DNA of 64,000 nucleotides from Anaerolineales bacterium (GCA_015075405.1 JABTUK010000001.1:310001-374000), one strand, 5' to 3'. Shown: positions 16,821 through 26,096, counted from the first letter of the stretch. The notes: a model not told the origin generated them from the letters alone. Program-made: numbers and translations.

Positions 16821-18545
16821 TTATTCCGAAACCTCGGTTTCCTCTTCAATGACAAAGTAGCCCCGCTGGGCCAGGTGTGAGTCAACATACATTTCAACCA
16901 GGTACTCGCCTGAAGCCAGGGTGTAAACATTGCTGTAGGCATAACTCAGCGGAAATTCGGCGGTTCCGGCAGCGCCCAAGGACCAGTCTTCAACCGTGCG
17001 CCAGGAGACATCCTCTTCGCCGTTGTAGTAAACTTTCCAGACCACAGCCTGCCCGTCTTGCATGCCTTTGTAATCAAAAACAATCAAAACTTCGTCGGCG
17101 CCGGCGGGGAAGGTGTCGGCGGGAATATAATCTACAAATTCACCGTCTTCATCATATTGAGCTTCGGCAAAAGTAAACGGATCAATTTGAGCGGCCAGGT
17201 CGCCGGTTAAGGGTTGGCCGGTATACTCCAGGGCAACGCTGTTGCCCTTAATTTGAGCCAGAAATTCCTGGGCGGCGGTGTAAACCTGGTCGGGCTGGCT
17301 GATTTTTTCCAGCGGCGGCGTCTCGGACCACCAGCTATCGTCAAAGCCATCTATCCGGTCAAGCAAACCGTCCAGGCTGGCCGCCGCCTCATCAAAAGAC
17401 CACCTCAGCGAGGCCGGCGGTTCCTGGGGCGGATCAGCCGCTTCAGCTTTAGCCACCTGCGCTGCCGCCAGACTTAAGGCTTGCTCATAGCTTTCCTTAG
17501 CCTGGTCAATCTGACCGGAGACCAGCAGAGCCAGAGCCAAATCGAAATGAGCCTCCAGTAAATCAGGATTTTGGTCGAGAGTGCGGCGATTGGCTTGAAT
17601 AGAGCGATCAAAATCGCCCTGGAGGTAATACAACCAGGCCAGATTCCAGCCCACACTGGCATCATCACGGCCGGCTTTTTGGGCGGCTTCAAAATCGGCC
17701 AGGGCAGCTTTATAATTGCCCAGATCGTAATGAGTCCCGCCGCGCTCAAATAAGGCATTAGCGTAGCCCGGTTCTTTAGCCAGGGCTTCGTCAAAAGCTT
17801 TAATCGCTCGTTCGTGCTCGCCTTGATAAGCCAACCCCACCCCCTGGGCATAAGCGTCAATTGCCGGGTCAGAGATTCGCTCCACCGGGGCCAGGTACAG
17901 ATTGACCGCCCAAGCCGTAGCAATCAGCGTTATCACCACCCCGGCAGCCATAAAAATCCAGCGCGCCCGGCCACTGATGGTGGTCGCCAAACCGAGCAGA
18001 AACAAAGCTACGGCCAGGATGGTCAGATGAACCACGTAGGTATTGGCTTTTTCATCCCAGGCTTGTTTCACCACAAACCAGGCCGCTGAACGCTCGGCCA
18101 AAGCTGTGACTTCTATCAGGTATGTATCGGCTTCATACTTGGCTACGTTAGGTTCGCCGCTGGCGGGATCAAAATAAGCCTTATCACTCAGAAGGGGACT
18201 CAACTGGGTCATGCGCTCAGCTACGGCGCGATAACGCTCCGCTGCCATAGGATCGCCGCCATTCTCGGCGGCCAGAGCCAGGGTGTTCAATTCGCTCCAG
18301 GTGCGGTAGGCATCGCCACGGGCATAGCCGGCCTGGGCCGCACCGCTGATGCGCTGGCCCATCGCCTGGAAAGCATATTCCTGAGCCTGACGGTTGGCCC
18401 GGTCATCCAGAGAGCCGGCCTCGTTTTGTAAATAACCAACGATGGCTGTCAGAATTGTGACCAGGGCAATAAGGATACCGGCAATTTGTTTGAAACGTTC
18501 CTCATTATCAAAAAGAGAGGGCTTTGGGGGAGTTGTTTCGGTCAC
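16821..18545 (-). CDS. TPR membrane protein
   Basis: 574 aa. One membrane helix at about 20-38 (IAGILIALVTILTAIVGYL), an extracytoplasmic helical stretch (EYAFQAMGQRISGAAQAGYA), then helices at about 175-195 and 203-222 (LTILAVALFLLGLATTI and IFMAAGVVITLIATAWAVNL). Four or more TPR units occupy about 233-370 (DAYAQGVGLAYQGEHERAIK; NALFERGGTHYDLGNYKAAL; VGWNLAWLYYLQGDFDRSI; LEAHFDLALALLVSGQIDQA). The C-terminal about 120 residues form a beta-rich domain (EVLIVFDYKGMQDGQAVVWK). The N-terminal layout resembles the 218-aa neighbour upstream. Probably a scaffold at the membrane; function unknown. Confidence 0.75.
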   Translation of the reverse strand: MTETTPPKPSLFDNEERFKQIAGILIALVTILTAIVGYLQNEAGSLDDRANRQAQEYAFQAMGQRISGAAQAGYARGDAYRTWSELNTLALAAENGGDPMAAERYRAVAERMTQLSPLLSDKAYFDPASGEPNVAKYEADTYLIEVTALAERSAAWFVVKQAWDEKANTYVVHLTILAVALFLLGLATTISGRARWIFMAAGVVITLIATAWAVNLYLAPVERISDPAIDAYAQGVGLAYQGEHERAIKAFDEALAKEPGYANALFERGGTHYDLGNYKAALADFEAAQKAGRDDASVGWNLAWLYYLQGDFDRSIQANRRTLDQNPDLLEAHFDLALALLVSGQIDQAKESYEQALSLAAAQVAKAEAADPPQEPPASLRWSFDEAAASLDGLLDRIDGFDDSWWSETPPLEKISQPDQVYTAAQEFLAQIKGNSVALEYTGQPLTGDLAAQIDPFTFAEAQYDEDGEFVDYIPADTFPAGADEVLIVFDYKGMQDGQAVVWKVYYNGEEDVSWRTVEDWSLGAAGTAEFPLSYAYSNVYTLASGEYLVEMYVDSHLAQRGYFVIEEETEVSE

Positions 18546-18616
18546 AGGTCTTCTCCTTTGAGGGTTGTAACCAGGGTTCAGTTATCAGTAGTCAGTGACC
18601 AGTGAACAGTTAAACT

Positions 18617-18707
18617 CAGTAGATCCAATTTTCGAGGAGTGAGGCGCGCCCCCGTGCCGAACACCGCCGCACGTGGGCGTGCTGGCTCCTCAAATTTGGA
18701 TCCACTG
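18617..18707. repeat. Dispersed palindromic repeat, family B copy 2
   Basis: 91-bp near-palindrome from CAGTAGATCCAATTTT to TTTGGATCCACTG, with inner arms GAGGAGTGAGGCGCGCC and GGGCGTGCTGGCTCCTC. It is flanked on both sides by CAGTGACCAGTGAACAGTT-like short repeats and their complement (18585-18612 and 18709-18738), so the repeat sits inside a second, outer hairpin. Confidence 0.88.
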
Positions 18708-18744
18708 GAACTGATTACTGATAACTGGTCACTGTTTACCGGCA

Positions 18745-19401
18745 TCAGGCATACCAGAAATACTCAATTGAAACGGTCAGCCAGATGCCGGCGATCATGA
18801 TAAGCACGCCCAGTGTCACAAGCGCATATTTGATAACGGGGCGATCTACACCTTCGACAATGGTGAAAAACAGCAGGGACACGGCCAAGATGGTGATCAC
18901 ACCGATCAAATTGTTTGATTTGACCTGCATGGTATCGGCCTCGCTAAAGTGCGGGGTGGGATTGAGGTCTCGCTCGCGGGCAGCTTCGGACATAGCTTCG
19001 CCCAAATGGCGTTGGGTATCATATGAGCCATCCCGTTTCAAATATTCGCGGGGAAAATAAAAGGACTCGGCGGCATCCCAGGCTTCACGCATCTGACGGT
19101 CCAGGATCTCGGCTTCGGTTTCGTCAGTTACCTCGGCCAGATCTTCCTCAATTTCGTCGCCGACAGCATTGTAACGAGTGTAGGCCGTATAGGCCCGGTA
19201 ATCCTCGTAAAGCAAGGTGTTATTGAGGGCTTCTGTTTCCTGGGCGTTAAGTGTGGCGGTTAACCCGGCCAGGGCAGCATCGCCGGCATTATCGCTGGCT
19301 ACCGAAGCCCGCCAGGCCACGTAAGCGCCGATTAAAGTTACCAGTGCAATGAGGAACGCATTAATAATTCCAAAACGGTCCGTCGTCTCGGACGATTCCA
19401 C
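18745..19401 (-). CDS. Membrane protein, three TM, unknown
   Basis: 218 aa. One helix near residues 11-28 (GIINAFLIALVTLIGAYVAW), a long acidic helical region about 30-155 (DEIEEDLAEVTDETEAEIL), then two helices at about 163-184 and 190-212 (LIGVITILAVSLLFFTIV; YALVTLGVLIMIAGIWL). This is the same order of parts as the first 220 residues of the TPR protein downstream, so the two probably share ancestry or form one complex. The start has GGAGGATCAATC upstream. No family recognised. Confidence 0.7.
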   Translation of the reverse strand: MESSETTDRFGIINAFLIALVTLIGAYVAWRASVASDNAGDAALAGLTATLNAQETEALNNTLLYEDYRAYTAYTRYNAVGDEIEEDLAEVTDETEAEILDRQMREAWDAAESFYFPREYLKRDGSYDTQRHLGEAMSEAARERDLNPTPHFSEADTMQVKSNNLIGVITILAVSLLFFTIVEGVDRPVIKYALVTLGVLIMIAGIWLTVSIEYFWYA

Positions 19402-19679
19402 GATTGATCCTCCTGGTCACATGTTCGATTTTAGGTAATGTTGCACGGGACTAGAATACAGCAGAAACGGGTTAAAAAAAAGTGTCAAATGGTACCAATT
19501 ATTAAAGGAAGAAAGTACTTTCTCTCTTTGCCCTAAAGTCACGAAGCAGTAACCAGTAGTCAGAGGTCAGTCGTCAGACAGTGTCACTAAGTTAGCGATA
19601 TATAGCCCCCCTCAGTCCCCCAAAGGGGGCTATATTCCCCCTCCCAATGGGAGGGGGTTAGGGGGAGGGCTTCTCGAGG
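19402..19679. other. Intergenic region with C/G-rich hairpin
   Basis: No gene. Around 19603-19668 are CCCCCTCAGTCCCCCAAAGG, its complement and CCCCTCCCAATGGGAGGGG, which fold into two GC-rich hairpins just downstream of the minus-strand channel gene. They may act as a transcription end. A short CAGTAACCAGTAGTCAG string at 19547-19563 belongs to the short-unit repeats found elsewhere. Confidence 0.45.
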
Positions 19680-21584
19680 CTATGACTCGGCTAAAACAAT
19701 AATGCGATCGTCAGCCGAAAGGGTGATGGCTTTAGATTTGGCCGGGTTAACCCGCACGCCATAGGCTTGGGCGGCATCATCGGTCTGAGCGCGTAGACGA
19801 TAACCAATGGCTGTTTCGCCGCGCTGCCGGGCGGCCTCAACTATAGTGTAGAAATTGACCGGCTGACCGGCGGCCACATAATTGGCGGCGGGTTTCAGAT
19901 ACAATTCGCAGCCTTCCGGGTCAAACAGATCGGCAAAGACGGCTGCCAATTTCTTATTTTCAGAAATTTGAGTCAGCAGCAAACTCACCAGTTTGTCGCT
20001 GACGATAAAATCATCAGCCCGAGTCACTTCGGCCAGTTCACGGTTGCGCACATCCAGCATTTCGCTGACAATTGAAAAGGTATCCCCACTCTGCTCAGAG
20101 ATGGCCCGCAGATGCAGTAAGGTGATCAGGGTTTGAGAGTCAGCATCCTGGGGTTCAAGCTGGTCGGAATAGCTCAACACAATCACGTGTTGAAAGGTCG
20201 AAATGCTCAGTTCATCCAGGGTGCGGCGGTCGGTGGTGTCGCCGGTTCGAAAAGAAACGGTCAGGTGGCGCAGGTCAAGGCTCTGCCCCACCTGTTCCAC
20301 TTCCTCTTCCGGGGTATCGGCCACAATCATCACCTCCGAGCCGGAGGGCACATAGTGATCCAGCTCACTGATAATCAACGGGGCGCGCCAATTCCAGCCC
20401 AGAATAAGCGTGCGTACCGGCATTTCCTCAGAGGTTGAAGCCGGGCAGATCGCCTCGGTATTGATGGCAGGAGTCTGACCGGAGAGGCGAATGGTGTCAT
20501 CATCTTGCGAAATGGCAATGATTTGGTCGCCGGCTTCAATTACGGTTTCCACCGGTGGGTTTAATCTAACCTGCCCATCTTTAGAACACAGGCCAATCAC
20601 GGCTGAATCTTCGTAAGCCAGCAACGCCTGGCCGAAGGTTTGGCCCACCAACCCCGGCTCTGATTGAAAATAAATCTCGTCACCGCTAAAATCGAGCAGG
20701 TCACTGTAAACCACCGATAAACCGGATTGGCGGCAGGTCTGCACGGTGATGCGTGAAATCAGATCAGGCGCCAGAATTGGCTCAACCTCCTGGCCGCCAA
20801 TGGCGCGGATGATTTCGACATTTTTGGGGTGGCGGACTTCGGTTACTAGATGATAGGGTTGCGGGCGACGGCGAGGATTATTGATGAGGGCCAGCGTAGT
20901 TTTGATAACGTGAGAGTCGGGGTTGGGCGAGTCGTCGGCCAGAATAATAATGGAGCGGGCGCTGTGAGGGTTGATGATTTCCAGATCAGACATATCAATC
21001 GGGCTGCCGGTGCGGCAGACAATCCGGGTCCGGCCTGTCCGGCCCAGCTTGGCTCTGATCTCATCTTCCATTTCCACTTTATCTTTTTCGGCCAGGATAG
21101 CGATACAACCACCCCCCTGGTTGCTATTGGCAATAACCAGTTCAGCAATGATGGTAAAAATTTGGGGCGACCAGCCCAGGATAACGGTGTGGTTCTGTTC
21201 CACCACAAACGAGCGGCCTTTGCGAAGTTCCTCCAGCTTGCCCTCAATCCCGCTGGTTAGCACGCCGATAAGAATACTGACCACAAAAATACCGCCCAAA
21301 GTAATCGCCAGCATGGTCAAGCGAAAGGTCCAACTGCCGGTATCACCCGCCACCGTACCGGCATCCATGGCCCGCATGGCGCTCATCCAGATTACTTCCC
21401 AAACGCTAGGGTTGCCGCCCTCGGCGGGCGCAGGAGCCAGACCGCCAATAATAACCACCAGCGAAGCGCAAAGTATCATCACCGCCGAGACCACAAACAA
21501 CCAGCCAATCAGGGCAATGGTACCCTTGGACATGGTATTATCAAATTGGTAACGGAGGCGGTCGGCAAAGGTGATCTGCTTCAT
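19680..21584 (-). CDS. CASTOR/POLLUX-type ion channel with RCK domains
   Basis: 634 aa from ATG 21584 (MKQITFADRLRYQFDN), preceded by AGAGGAG; a longer frame to 21674 is translated repeat sequence and is unlikely. Two membrane helices at about 25-47 and 95-115 (TIALIGWLFVVSAVMIL; LAITLGGIFVVSILIGVL) flank a pore-loop-like stretch (MRAMDAGTVAGDTGSWTFRL). A long double-Rossmann RCK/TrkA-N region follows (HTVILGWSPQIFTIIAEL near 135; RTLILGWNWRAPLIISEL near 400). Sequence order matches CASTOR/POLLUX/SYM8-like channels. Expected to be a nucleotide- or ion-gated cation channel in the inner membrane; ion selectivity cannot be read here. Confidence 0.85.
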   Translation of the reverse strand: MKQITFADRLRYQFDNTMSKGTIALIGWLFVVSAVMILCASLVVIIGGLAPAPAEGGNPSVWEVIWMSAMRAMDAGTVAGDTGSWTFRLTMLAITLGGIFVVSILIGVLTSGIEGKLEELRKGRSFVVEQNHTVILGWSPQIFTIIAELVIANSNQGGGCIAILAEKDKVEMEDEIRAKLGRTGRTRIVCRTGSPIDMSDLEIINPHSARSIIILADDSPNPDSHVIKTTLALINNPRRRPQPYHLVTEVRHPKNVEIIRAIGGQEVEPILAPDLISRITVQTCRQSGLSVVYSDLLDFSGDEIYFQSEPGLVGQTFGQALLAYEDSAVIGLCSKDGQVRLNPPVETVIEAGDQIIAISQDDDTIRLSGQTPAINTEAICPASTSEEMPVRTLILGWNWRAPLIISELDHYVPSGSEVMIVADTPEEEVEQVGQSLDLRHLTVSFRTGDTTDRRTLDELSISTFQHVIVLSYSDQLEPQDADSQTLITLLHLRAISEQSGDTFSIVSEMLDVRNRELAEVTRADDFIVSDKLVSLLLTQISENKKLAAVFADLFDPEGCELYLKPAANYVAAGQPVNFYTIVEAARQRGETAIGYRLRAQTDDAAQAYGVRVNPAKSKAITLSADDRIIVLAES

Positions 21585-21743
21585 GATTAGGGGGACTCCT
21601 CTGAAAATAGACCGCTGACGGCAGACCCATTCGGCAAGCTCAGGGCAGGCCGCCGACCGCCGAAAATTATCCACCGGGGGTCTTGGCCTCTACAGGAGGC
21701 TTCGTCCAAGCTGCGACTCTGCAACCTTGCTACATTTTAGAAT

Positions 21744-21835
21744 CAGTAGATCCAATTTTTCGAGGAGTGAGGCACGCCCACGTGCCGAACACCGCTGCAC
21801 GTGGGCGTGCTGGCTCCTCAAATTTGGATCCACTG
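21744..21835. repeat. Dispersed palindromic repeat, family B copy 3
   Basis: 92 bp, almost identical to copy 2: CAGTAGATCCAATTTTT to AATTTGGATCCACTG, with GAGGAGTGAGGCACGCCC and GGGCGTGCTGGCTCCTC as inner arms. Lies between the channel gene and the glycosyltransferase gene. Confidence 0.88.
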
Positions 21836-21894
21836 AGAATGGATAGTAGCATAATATGAGAGGCAAAATTGTCAATGACGGTAACGTGAGGCGT

Positions 21895-22863
21895 TTAATC
21901 TCGTTTGGCCGGCAGGTGCGGCGAGGTGATGCTGATGCCTACCGTGTCAACCGGGCGTTTGACTTCTTTGGTGGTCCAGGCAATATCCCAGACCACATGG
22001 GTGCGTTTATGAACCCGGTAATCCCACCAACCCAAGGTGCGAGCATACCCTTCCAAGACAGCCAGCACAAACAAAATCCAGATGAGCCGCAGCGCGCCCC
22101 AAATCTCGTCGAAGGCTAATTTGAGCAAACGGGCCAGGCCCATACTGGAAACCTCGTAGCCATATTTGGCCTTGAGATGCAAATGACCGGCGTGGTTGCG
22201 CCGCCGCTGCTTGATAAAATCCTGCACTGTCTCCGGCCCCATATTAAAAACAACAGCGTCGGGGGCGTAGCGCACCTGCAAACCGCGCCGGATGACCAGC
22301 GCTTCGACAAAGGCTTCATCCATAGCCACATCGGGCGGGATTTTATCGAACACTTTGCGGAAGGCAATCAACTCGCCCAGGCGAGGGATTTCCAGGCAAA
22401 GTTGGTGTTCCATCTTCAAGCGCAGATGAGATAGAAACCCGACAATATGTTCCGGGGTGTTGACCGGCACTTTGTGCGCCCCGGTCATGCCCACGGCCGG
22501 GTCGGCAAACATGCGGACCATGTTTTCGATGGCGTCTTCGTGGGGGATAGTGTCGCCGCTTTCCAGCACACAAATATCCTCGGTAGCGTGGCTGAGAAAA
22601 ATATTGATAGCGCTGGTTTTACCTTCGCGCTTTTCTTGAATATAAAGTCGAATGCGCGGCTCTCGAGCGGCAAACTCTTGCGCAATCTCGATGGTTCGGT
22701 CGGTACAGCCCGAGGCGACAACAATGATTTCGCTGATGGCCACAAGATGCAGCCGCTGACTCAACATAGCCCGCAGAATCTGGGCAATATTGGCTTCTTC
22801 GTTGTGAGCAGTAATACCAACGCTGCACTTAATCTGCCCAGGCTGTTCGATAATAATAGTCAT
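21895..22863 (-). CDS. Family 2 glycosyltransferase
   Basis: 322 aa. GT-A fold signatures: SVGITAHNEEANIAQILRAM (residues about 14-33), ISEIIVVASGCTDRTIEIA, and DICVLESGDTIPHEDAIENM, where the ESGD replaces a classical DxD. VGMTGAHKVPVN and the basic KQRRRNHAGHLHLK follow. A membrane segment near residues 252-270 (IWILFVLAVLEGYARTL) anchors the C-terminus. Likely transfers an activated sugar at the cytoplasmic membrane face for a surface glycan; donor and acceptor unknown. The small membrane protein gene lies 23 bp upstream in the same direction. Confidence 0.83.
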   Translation of the reverse strand: MTIIIEQPGQIKCSVGITAHNEEANIAQILRAMLSQRLHLVAISEIIVVASGCTDRTIEIAQEFAAREPRIRLYIQEKREGKTSAINIFLSHATEDICVLESGDTIPHEDAIENMVRMFADPAVGMTGAHKVPVNTPEHIVGFLSHLRLKMEHQLCLEIPRLGELIAFRKVFDKIPPDVAMDEAFVEALVIRRGLQVRYAPDAVVFNMGPETVQDFIKQRRRNHAGHLHLKAKYGYEVSSMGLARLLKLAFDEIWGALRLIWILFVLAVLEGYARTLGWWDYRVHKRTHVVWDIAWTTKEVKRPVDTVGISITSPHLPAKRD

Positions 22864-22886
22864 ACTCGGTCAAACTTCTTACTTTT

Positions 22887-23276
22887 CTACTCTGATTGAT
22901 CTTTTGGGGGCAGTTTTTTGCTCAACCTGAGAAAGAGGAAGGTCAAAAAGCTGCCGGCGGCCATCCCAAAAGCAATTGAGAAATATTGCGGCCAAAAATT
23001 AGGAATATCTCCTAATCCCATTAATACGGCGGGGATAATCGTCAAAACGCCCACCGTAAAAGCCAATAATACGCCCCGCGCTGCGGATAAATCAGGCAGC
23101 CACAACCCGGCGATGGCAAAAATACCTACGCCTACGGTAACCAACGCCACCTGAAGACCCCAATAAGGCAGCGTTAGCAGACCTTTGGCCCAATCTAAAA
23201 TGGTAATTATCAGTAAAAGGACGATATAAAAAAGCAAAAAGGCCACCCACGATAAGGCGCCGGGTTTACTTTTCAT
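22887..23276 (-). CDS. Small four-TM membrane protein
   Basis: 129 aa, almost entirely hydrophobic with four predicted helices (WVAFLLFYIVLLLIITIL; LQVALVTVGVGIFAIAGLWL; GVLLAFTVGVLTIIPAVLMG; YFSIAFGMAAGSFLTFLFL) and a basic C-terminus (RLSKKLPPKDQSE). Probably co-transcribed with the glycosyltransferase 23 bp downstream. Family not recognised; a lipid- or glycan-linked helper is possible from context only. Confidence 0.65.
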   Translation of the reverse strand: MKSKPGALSWVAFLLFYIVLLLIITILDWAKGLLTLPYWGLQVALVTVGVGIFAIAGLWLPDLSAARGVLLAFTVGVLTIIPAVLMGLGDIPNFWPQYFSIAFGMAAGSFLTFLFLRLSKKLPPKDQSE

Positions 23277-23404
23277 GTTGGGCAGCCCCAGGTAAAAAAT
23301 AAGCCATTGCTTACCTAACTTTGTCAGTCAGCCTCACCCGCTTTTGCATTTTACCATACTCTGGGATAGCTGTCACGTTTGCAAAAATTCAATTGCAGTA
23401 GGTT

Positions 23405-23626
23405 TTATAAGTTTGGCCGGGTAGGAATCTCTGGCCCGCGCTCCAGTTGCTGCTTAACCTGTTTGGCAAACTGCCCGCGCGGGATGAGCACCTTGCGCTG
23501 GCAGGTAAGGCAAACCAGGCCAATATCGGCGCCCAGGCGCACTACCTTCCAATCGGTTCCTCCGCAGGGGTGGGCTTTACGCAGCCGCACCACATCTCCC
23601 AGGCGAATATCCGTTGGATCAATCAT
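23405..23626 (-). CDS. DUF951 family protein
   Basis: 73 aa. Closely follows the DUF951 pattern: DIRLGDVVRLRKAHPCGGTD, WKVVRLGADIGLVCLTCQRK, VLIPRGQFAKQVKQQ. The cysteines in HPCGG and CLTC could bind a metal. Small basic cytoplasmic protein; known family members are linked to translation or DNA-related gene neighbourhoods, but no activity is established. It lies downstream of the PHP gene in the same direction, separated by 41 bp of short repeats. Confidence 0.85.
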   Translation of the reverse strand: MIDPTDIRLGDVVRLRKAHPCGGTDWKVVRLGADIGLVCLTCQRKVLIPRGQFAKQVKQQLERGPEIPTRPNL

Positions 23627-23667
23627 AATAATGGTGAATGGTGAGTTAAAAATTCACAATTGACAAT

Positions 23668-24372
23668 TCATACCGCAGGGGTATCCCTTTGGGACAATTC
23701 ACTATTACTCAGGGTTGGTTTCAAGCCCAGGCGACCGCGCCAGACGTTAAACCGTGAAAAAAGATGAATCCAGGCCGGGCTAAGCTGGCCGTATAGTTTG
23801 GCCTGGGGCAAAACGGTGCGAAATTCTGCAGCGGTGTTAAAGCTGGGCATTTCCTGATAAGCCGCCCCAATTTCCCGACCGGTGTGAGCATCGCTGCCGG
23901 CGGTGATAGGCAGCCCGTGCGCAGCAGCAAAGGCCCTGGCTTTTTCATTACAAGCCGGTTGCAAGGTGCGGGCATTAAAGGCTTCAATGGCATCGAGCCG
24001 GGGGACCATACTCTCCAACATGGCCTCTTTCCAGTCAGAGCGGTGCTGATCGAAAGGATGCGAGACGCTGATAACTGCGCCTTGCGCCTGCAACCGGTCG
24101 AGAGTTTCCTGGGGTGAAAGGCGCGGCGGAACCCATTCCGTCACAAAAAAGGCCAGTAGCTCTCCGTGGGTGGTCAGGATTTCCTCACCGACAATCACAA
24201 AATCAGGGTCAAGCGCTTTGGCTCGCAACGCCCCTTCGATGCTGTTGTGATCGGTGATGCAGATGCGATCCAGACCTTTAAGTTTGGCAATGTTAATAAT
24301 TTCAGCCGGGCGCAGTATCCCATCTTTAGAAGCACAGGTGTGCATGTGCAAGTCTACTTTGAGGGTTGACAC
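23668..24372 (-). CDS. PHP-domain phosphoesterase
   Basis: 234 aa. Metal-binding motifs of the PHP family are visible: KVDLHMHTCASKDG (residues about 4-17), CITDHNSIEGALRA (about 38), VGEEILTTHGELLAF (about 61), VISVSHPFDQHR (about 100) and AGSDAHTGREIGAA (about 153). The family cleaves phosphoesters (histidinol-phosphate, 5'-3' nucleotides, RNA ends) using three metals; substrate is not determined here. No membrane segment. The minus-strand neighbours suggest a loose cluster rather than a pathway. Confidence 0.87.
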   Translation of the reverse strand: MSTLKVDLHMHTCASKDGILRPAEIINIAKLKGLDRICITDHNSIEGALRAKALDPDFVIVGEEILTTHGELLAFFVTEWVPPRLSPQETLDRLQAQGAVISVSHPFDQHRSDWKEAMLESMVPRLDAIEAFNARTLQPACNEKARAFAAAHGLPITAGSDAHTGREIGAAYQEMPSFNTAAEFRTVLPQAKLYGQLSPAWIHLFSRFNVWRGRLGLKPTLSNSELSQRDTPAV

Positions 24373-24375
24373 AGG

Positions 24376-24476
24376 TATTGAACTCCCGACGAGAGTAATC
24401 AGTCATCAGTGGTCGGTAAACAGTATGACTATTTACTGACCACTGATAACTGGTAACTGTTCACTGACAACTACTT
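24376..24476. repeat. Short-unit hairpin between methyltransferase and PHP genes
   Basis: GTAATCAGTCATCAGTGGTC (24397-24416) and TAAACAGT are followed by the complement ACTGACCACTGATAACTGG (24435-24453) and TAACTGTTCACTGAC. The right arm lies inside the last codons of the methyltransferase frame, which therefore ends in repeat-derived residues (VVVSEQLPVISGQ). Confidence 0.6.
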
Positions 24477-25074
24477 TGCGGGCTAACAATTGGGCCGTTG
24501 CTCGCTGATTCTGGTTCACTTCATCATAGAACACAAGCTCAAAATCGGCAAAGGCGTCTTTCAGCTCCTGGGGCTGCAACAAAAAATCCGGACGGGCCGG
24601 TTGGCGGTCAGGCCCAAAGGTTTGATGGATGGTCAACGTTTCATAAACCAGCCAGCCGCCGGGCCGGAGCTGCGCTTTAATCATAGGAAAAAGCGGGCGG
24701 CACAAAAAGAAAGAAACCAGGATCACGTCATAATCTCGGCGGGGTAGCCAGGGTCGTTCGAGGTCGGCCACGATCAGGCAGAGGTTCTTTCCAGGCTCTA
24801 ATCCGGCCTCGATAGCGCGCTGTTTCGCCAGGTACAGTCCTTGCCGTGACCTATCCACGGCATCCACGCGCAGCCCGTGCTGCGCCAGGGCCAGGCTGTG
24901 CCGGCCTGCTCCGGCAGCGATGTCTAGCGCGTAGCCTTGCCGGGGCAGGCGGGGTAGACATGCGGCCACAAAAGGGCTCGGCTCACGCCGATCCTCAGCG
25001 CCAAAAGCAGCGTATCGTTCATCCCAGGTAGACGGTAAACGGCAGACGGTAGACAGGGGGGAAGAATCGTTCAT
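24433..25074 (-). CDS. SAM-dependent methyltransferase, class I
   Basis: 213 aa from ATG 25074, 12 bp after the corA stop. Motif I is GYALDIAAGAGRHSLALAQHG (glycine-rich SAM loop), acidic motif II is LRVDAVDRSRQG, and then CLIVADLERPWLPRRDYDVI and RPGGWLVYETL. It resembles TehB/Methyltransf_25 enzymes; substrate unknown. The N-terminal STVCRLPSTWD and the C-terminal VVVSEQLPVISGQ are translated from short intergenic-type repeats (GTCTACCGTCTGCCGTTTAC and TCAGTG units), so the ancestral ends were probably elsewhere. Translation-coupled operon with corA is likely. Confidence 0.8.
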   Translation of the reverse strand: MNDSSPLSTVCRLPSTWDERYAAFGAEDRREPSPFVAACLPRLPRQGYALDIAAGAGRHSLALAQHGLRVDAVDRSRQGLYLAKQRAIEAGLEPGKNLCLIVADLERPWLPRRDYDVILVSFFLCRPLFPMIKAQLRPGGWLVYETLTIHQTFGPDRQPARPDFLLQPQELKDAFADFELVFYDEVNQNQRATAQLLARKVVVSEQLPVISGQ

Positions 25075-25085
25075 TGGCGGGGTCT

Positions 25086-26066
25086 TCAAATCCACCCCCG
25101 GCGGCGAAAAAACCAGAGCATGCCCAGCACAATCACGATAAAAACACCCCAGACATACAAGTAACCGAACCGCCAATGAATTTCAGGAAAAAATTCAAAA
25201 TTCATGCCATAGATACCGGCCACAAAAGAAAGCGGCAGGAAAATAGTCGAAACAATGGTCAGCGCCTTCATCACTTCATTGAGGCGATTGGATGCCGCCG
25301 AAAGGTACGTATCCAGAGTGCCGGTAGCTACATCTCGGATAGATTCGCTCAAATCGTGGATGCGGACCAGGTGATCGTAAATATCTCGATAGTAGATACG
25401 GTGGGCATCCTGAATCTGGGGCAGATCATCCCGGCTGAGGCGATTCATCACCTCGCGCTGCGGGGCGATAATCCGCCGCAGGGTTAAAATGCTGTGTTTG
25501 AGGGCTAAAATACGTTGCAGCACCCCCCGTTCCGGTTTAGCCAAAACTACCTCGTCTTCCAGGCGATCAATCTCTTCGTCCATCGTGTCGAGCAGCGGCA
25601 AATATTCATCCATCAACTGGTCGAGAATGGTGTAACACAGAAAGTCGGCTCCATGTTCAAGGAGCCGTTCGTCTCTTTCCAGCCGTTCCCACACCGCTTG
25701 AACCGGCGGCATTTGACCGCAGGTATATGAAGTGACCAAATAATTAGTCCCCAAAAAAGAATTCAACTCCATCGTATCAAGATGGTCCAGCGGAAAATCG
25801 GACTGGAGAGCGTGGACGATGATAAAAAGATAATCGCTAAAAATATCTACTTTCGGGGCCTGATAGCCATCACTCAAACAATCTTCAATGGCCAGGGGAT
25901 GAAAGTGAAACACATCGCGCAGGATAGCATTAACTTCTTCTTCATTTGTTTCTTCCAGGCTGACCCACAGCAGCCCTTCCGGGTCTTGTAGCGCCTGGGT
26001 CATTTGATCCGGGGTAAGATTGAATTGGCGAGCGCCTTGGCGGGGGCAGAAGATTGAACGAATCAT
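25086..26066 (-). CDS. corA: CorA-type magnesium transporter
   Basis: 326 aa. Cytoplasmic N-terminal alpha/beta domain (LLWVSLEETNEEEVNAIL; FHFHPLAIEDCLSDGYQAPK), a long helix with DEEIDRLEDEVVL, then two C-terminal membrane helices. The signature YGMNF (about residue 280) lies at the end of the first helix (STIFLPLSFVAGIYGMNFEF); the second helix reads YLYVWGVFIVIVLGMLWF. The positively charged tail RRRGWI is typical. It imports Mg2+ (possibly Co2+/Ni2+) as a pentamer. A good promoter lies immediately upstream. Confidence 0.95.
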   Translation of the reverse strand: MIRSIFCPRQGARQFNLTPDQMTQALQDPEGLLWVSLEETNEEEVNAILRDVFHFHPLAIEDCLSDGYQAPKVDIFSDYLFIIVHALQSDFPLDHLDTMELNSFLGTNYLVTSYTCGQMPPVQAVWERLERDERLLEHGADFLCYTILDQLMDEYLPLLDTMDEEIDRLEDEVVLAKPERGVLQRILALKHSILTLRRIIAPQREVMNRLSRDDLPQIQDAHRIYYRDIYDHLVRIHDLSESIRDVATGTLDTYLSAASNRLNEVMKALTIVSTIFLPLSFVAGIYGMNFEFFPEIHWRFGYLYVWGVFIVIVLGMLWFFRRRGWI

Positions 26067-26096
26067 ATAACCGTTAGGATTTTTTAGGGTGAAGCG

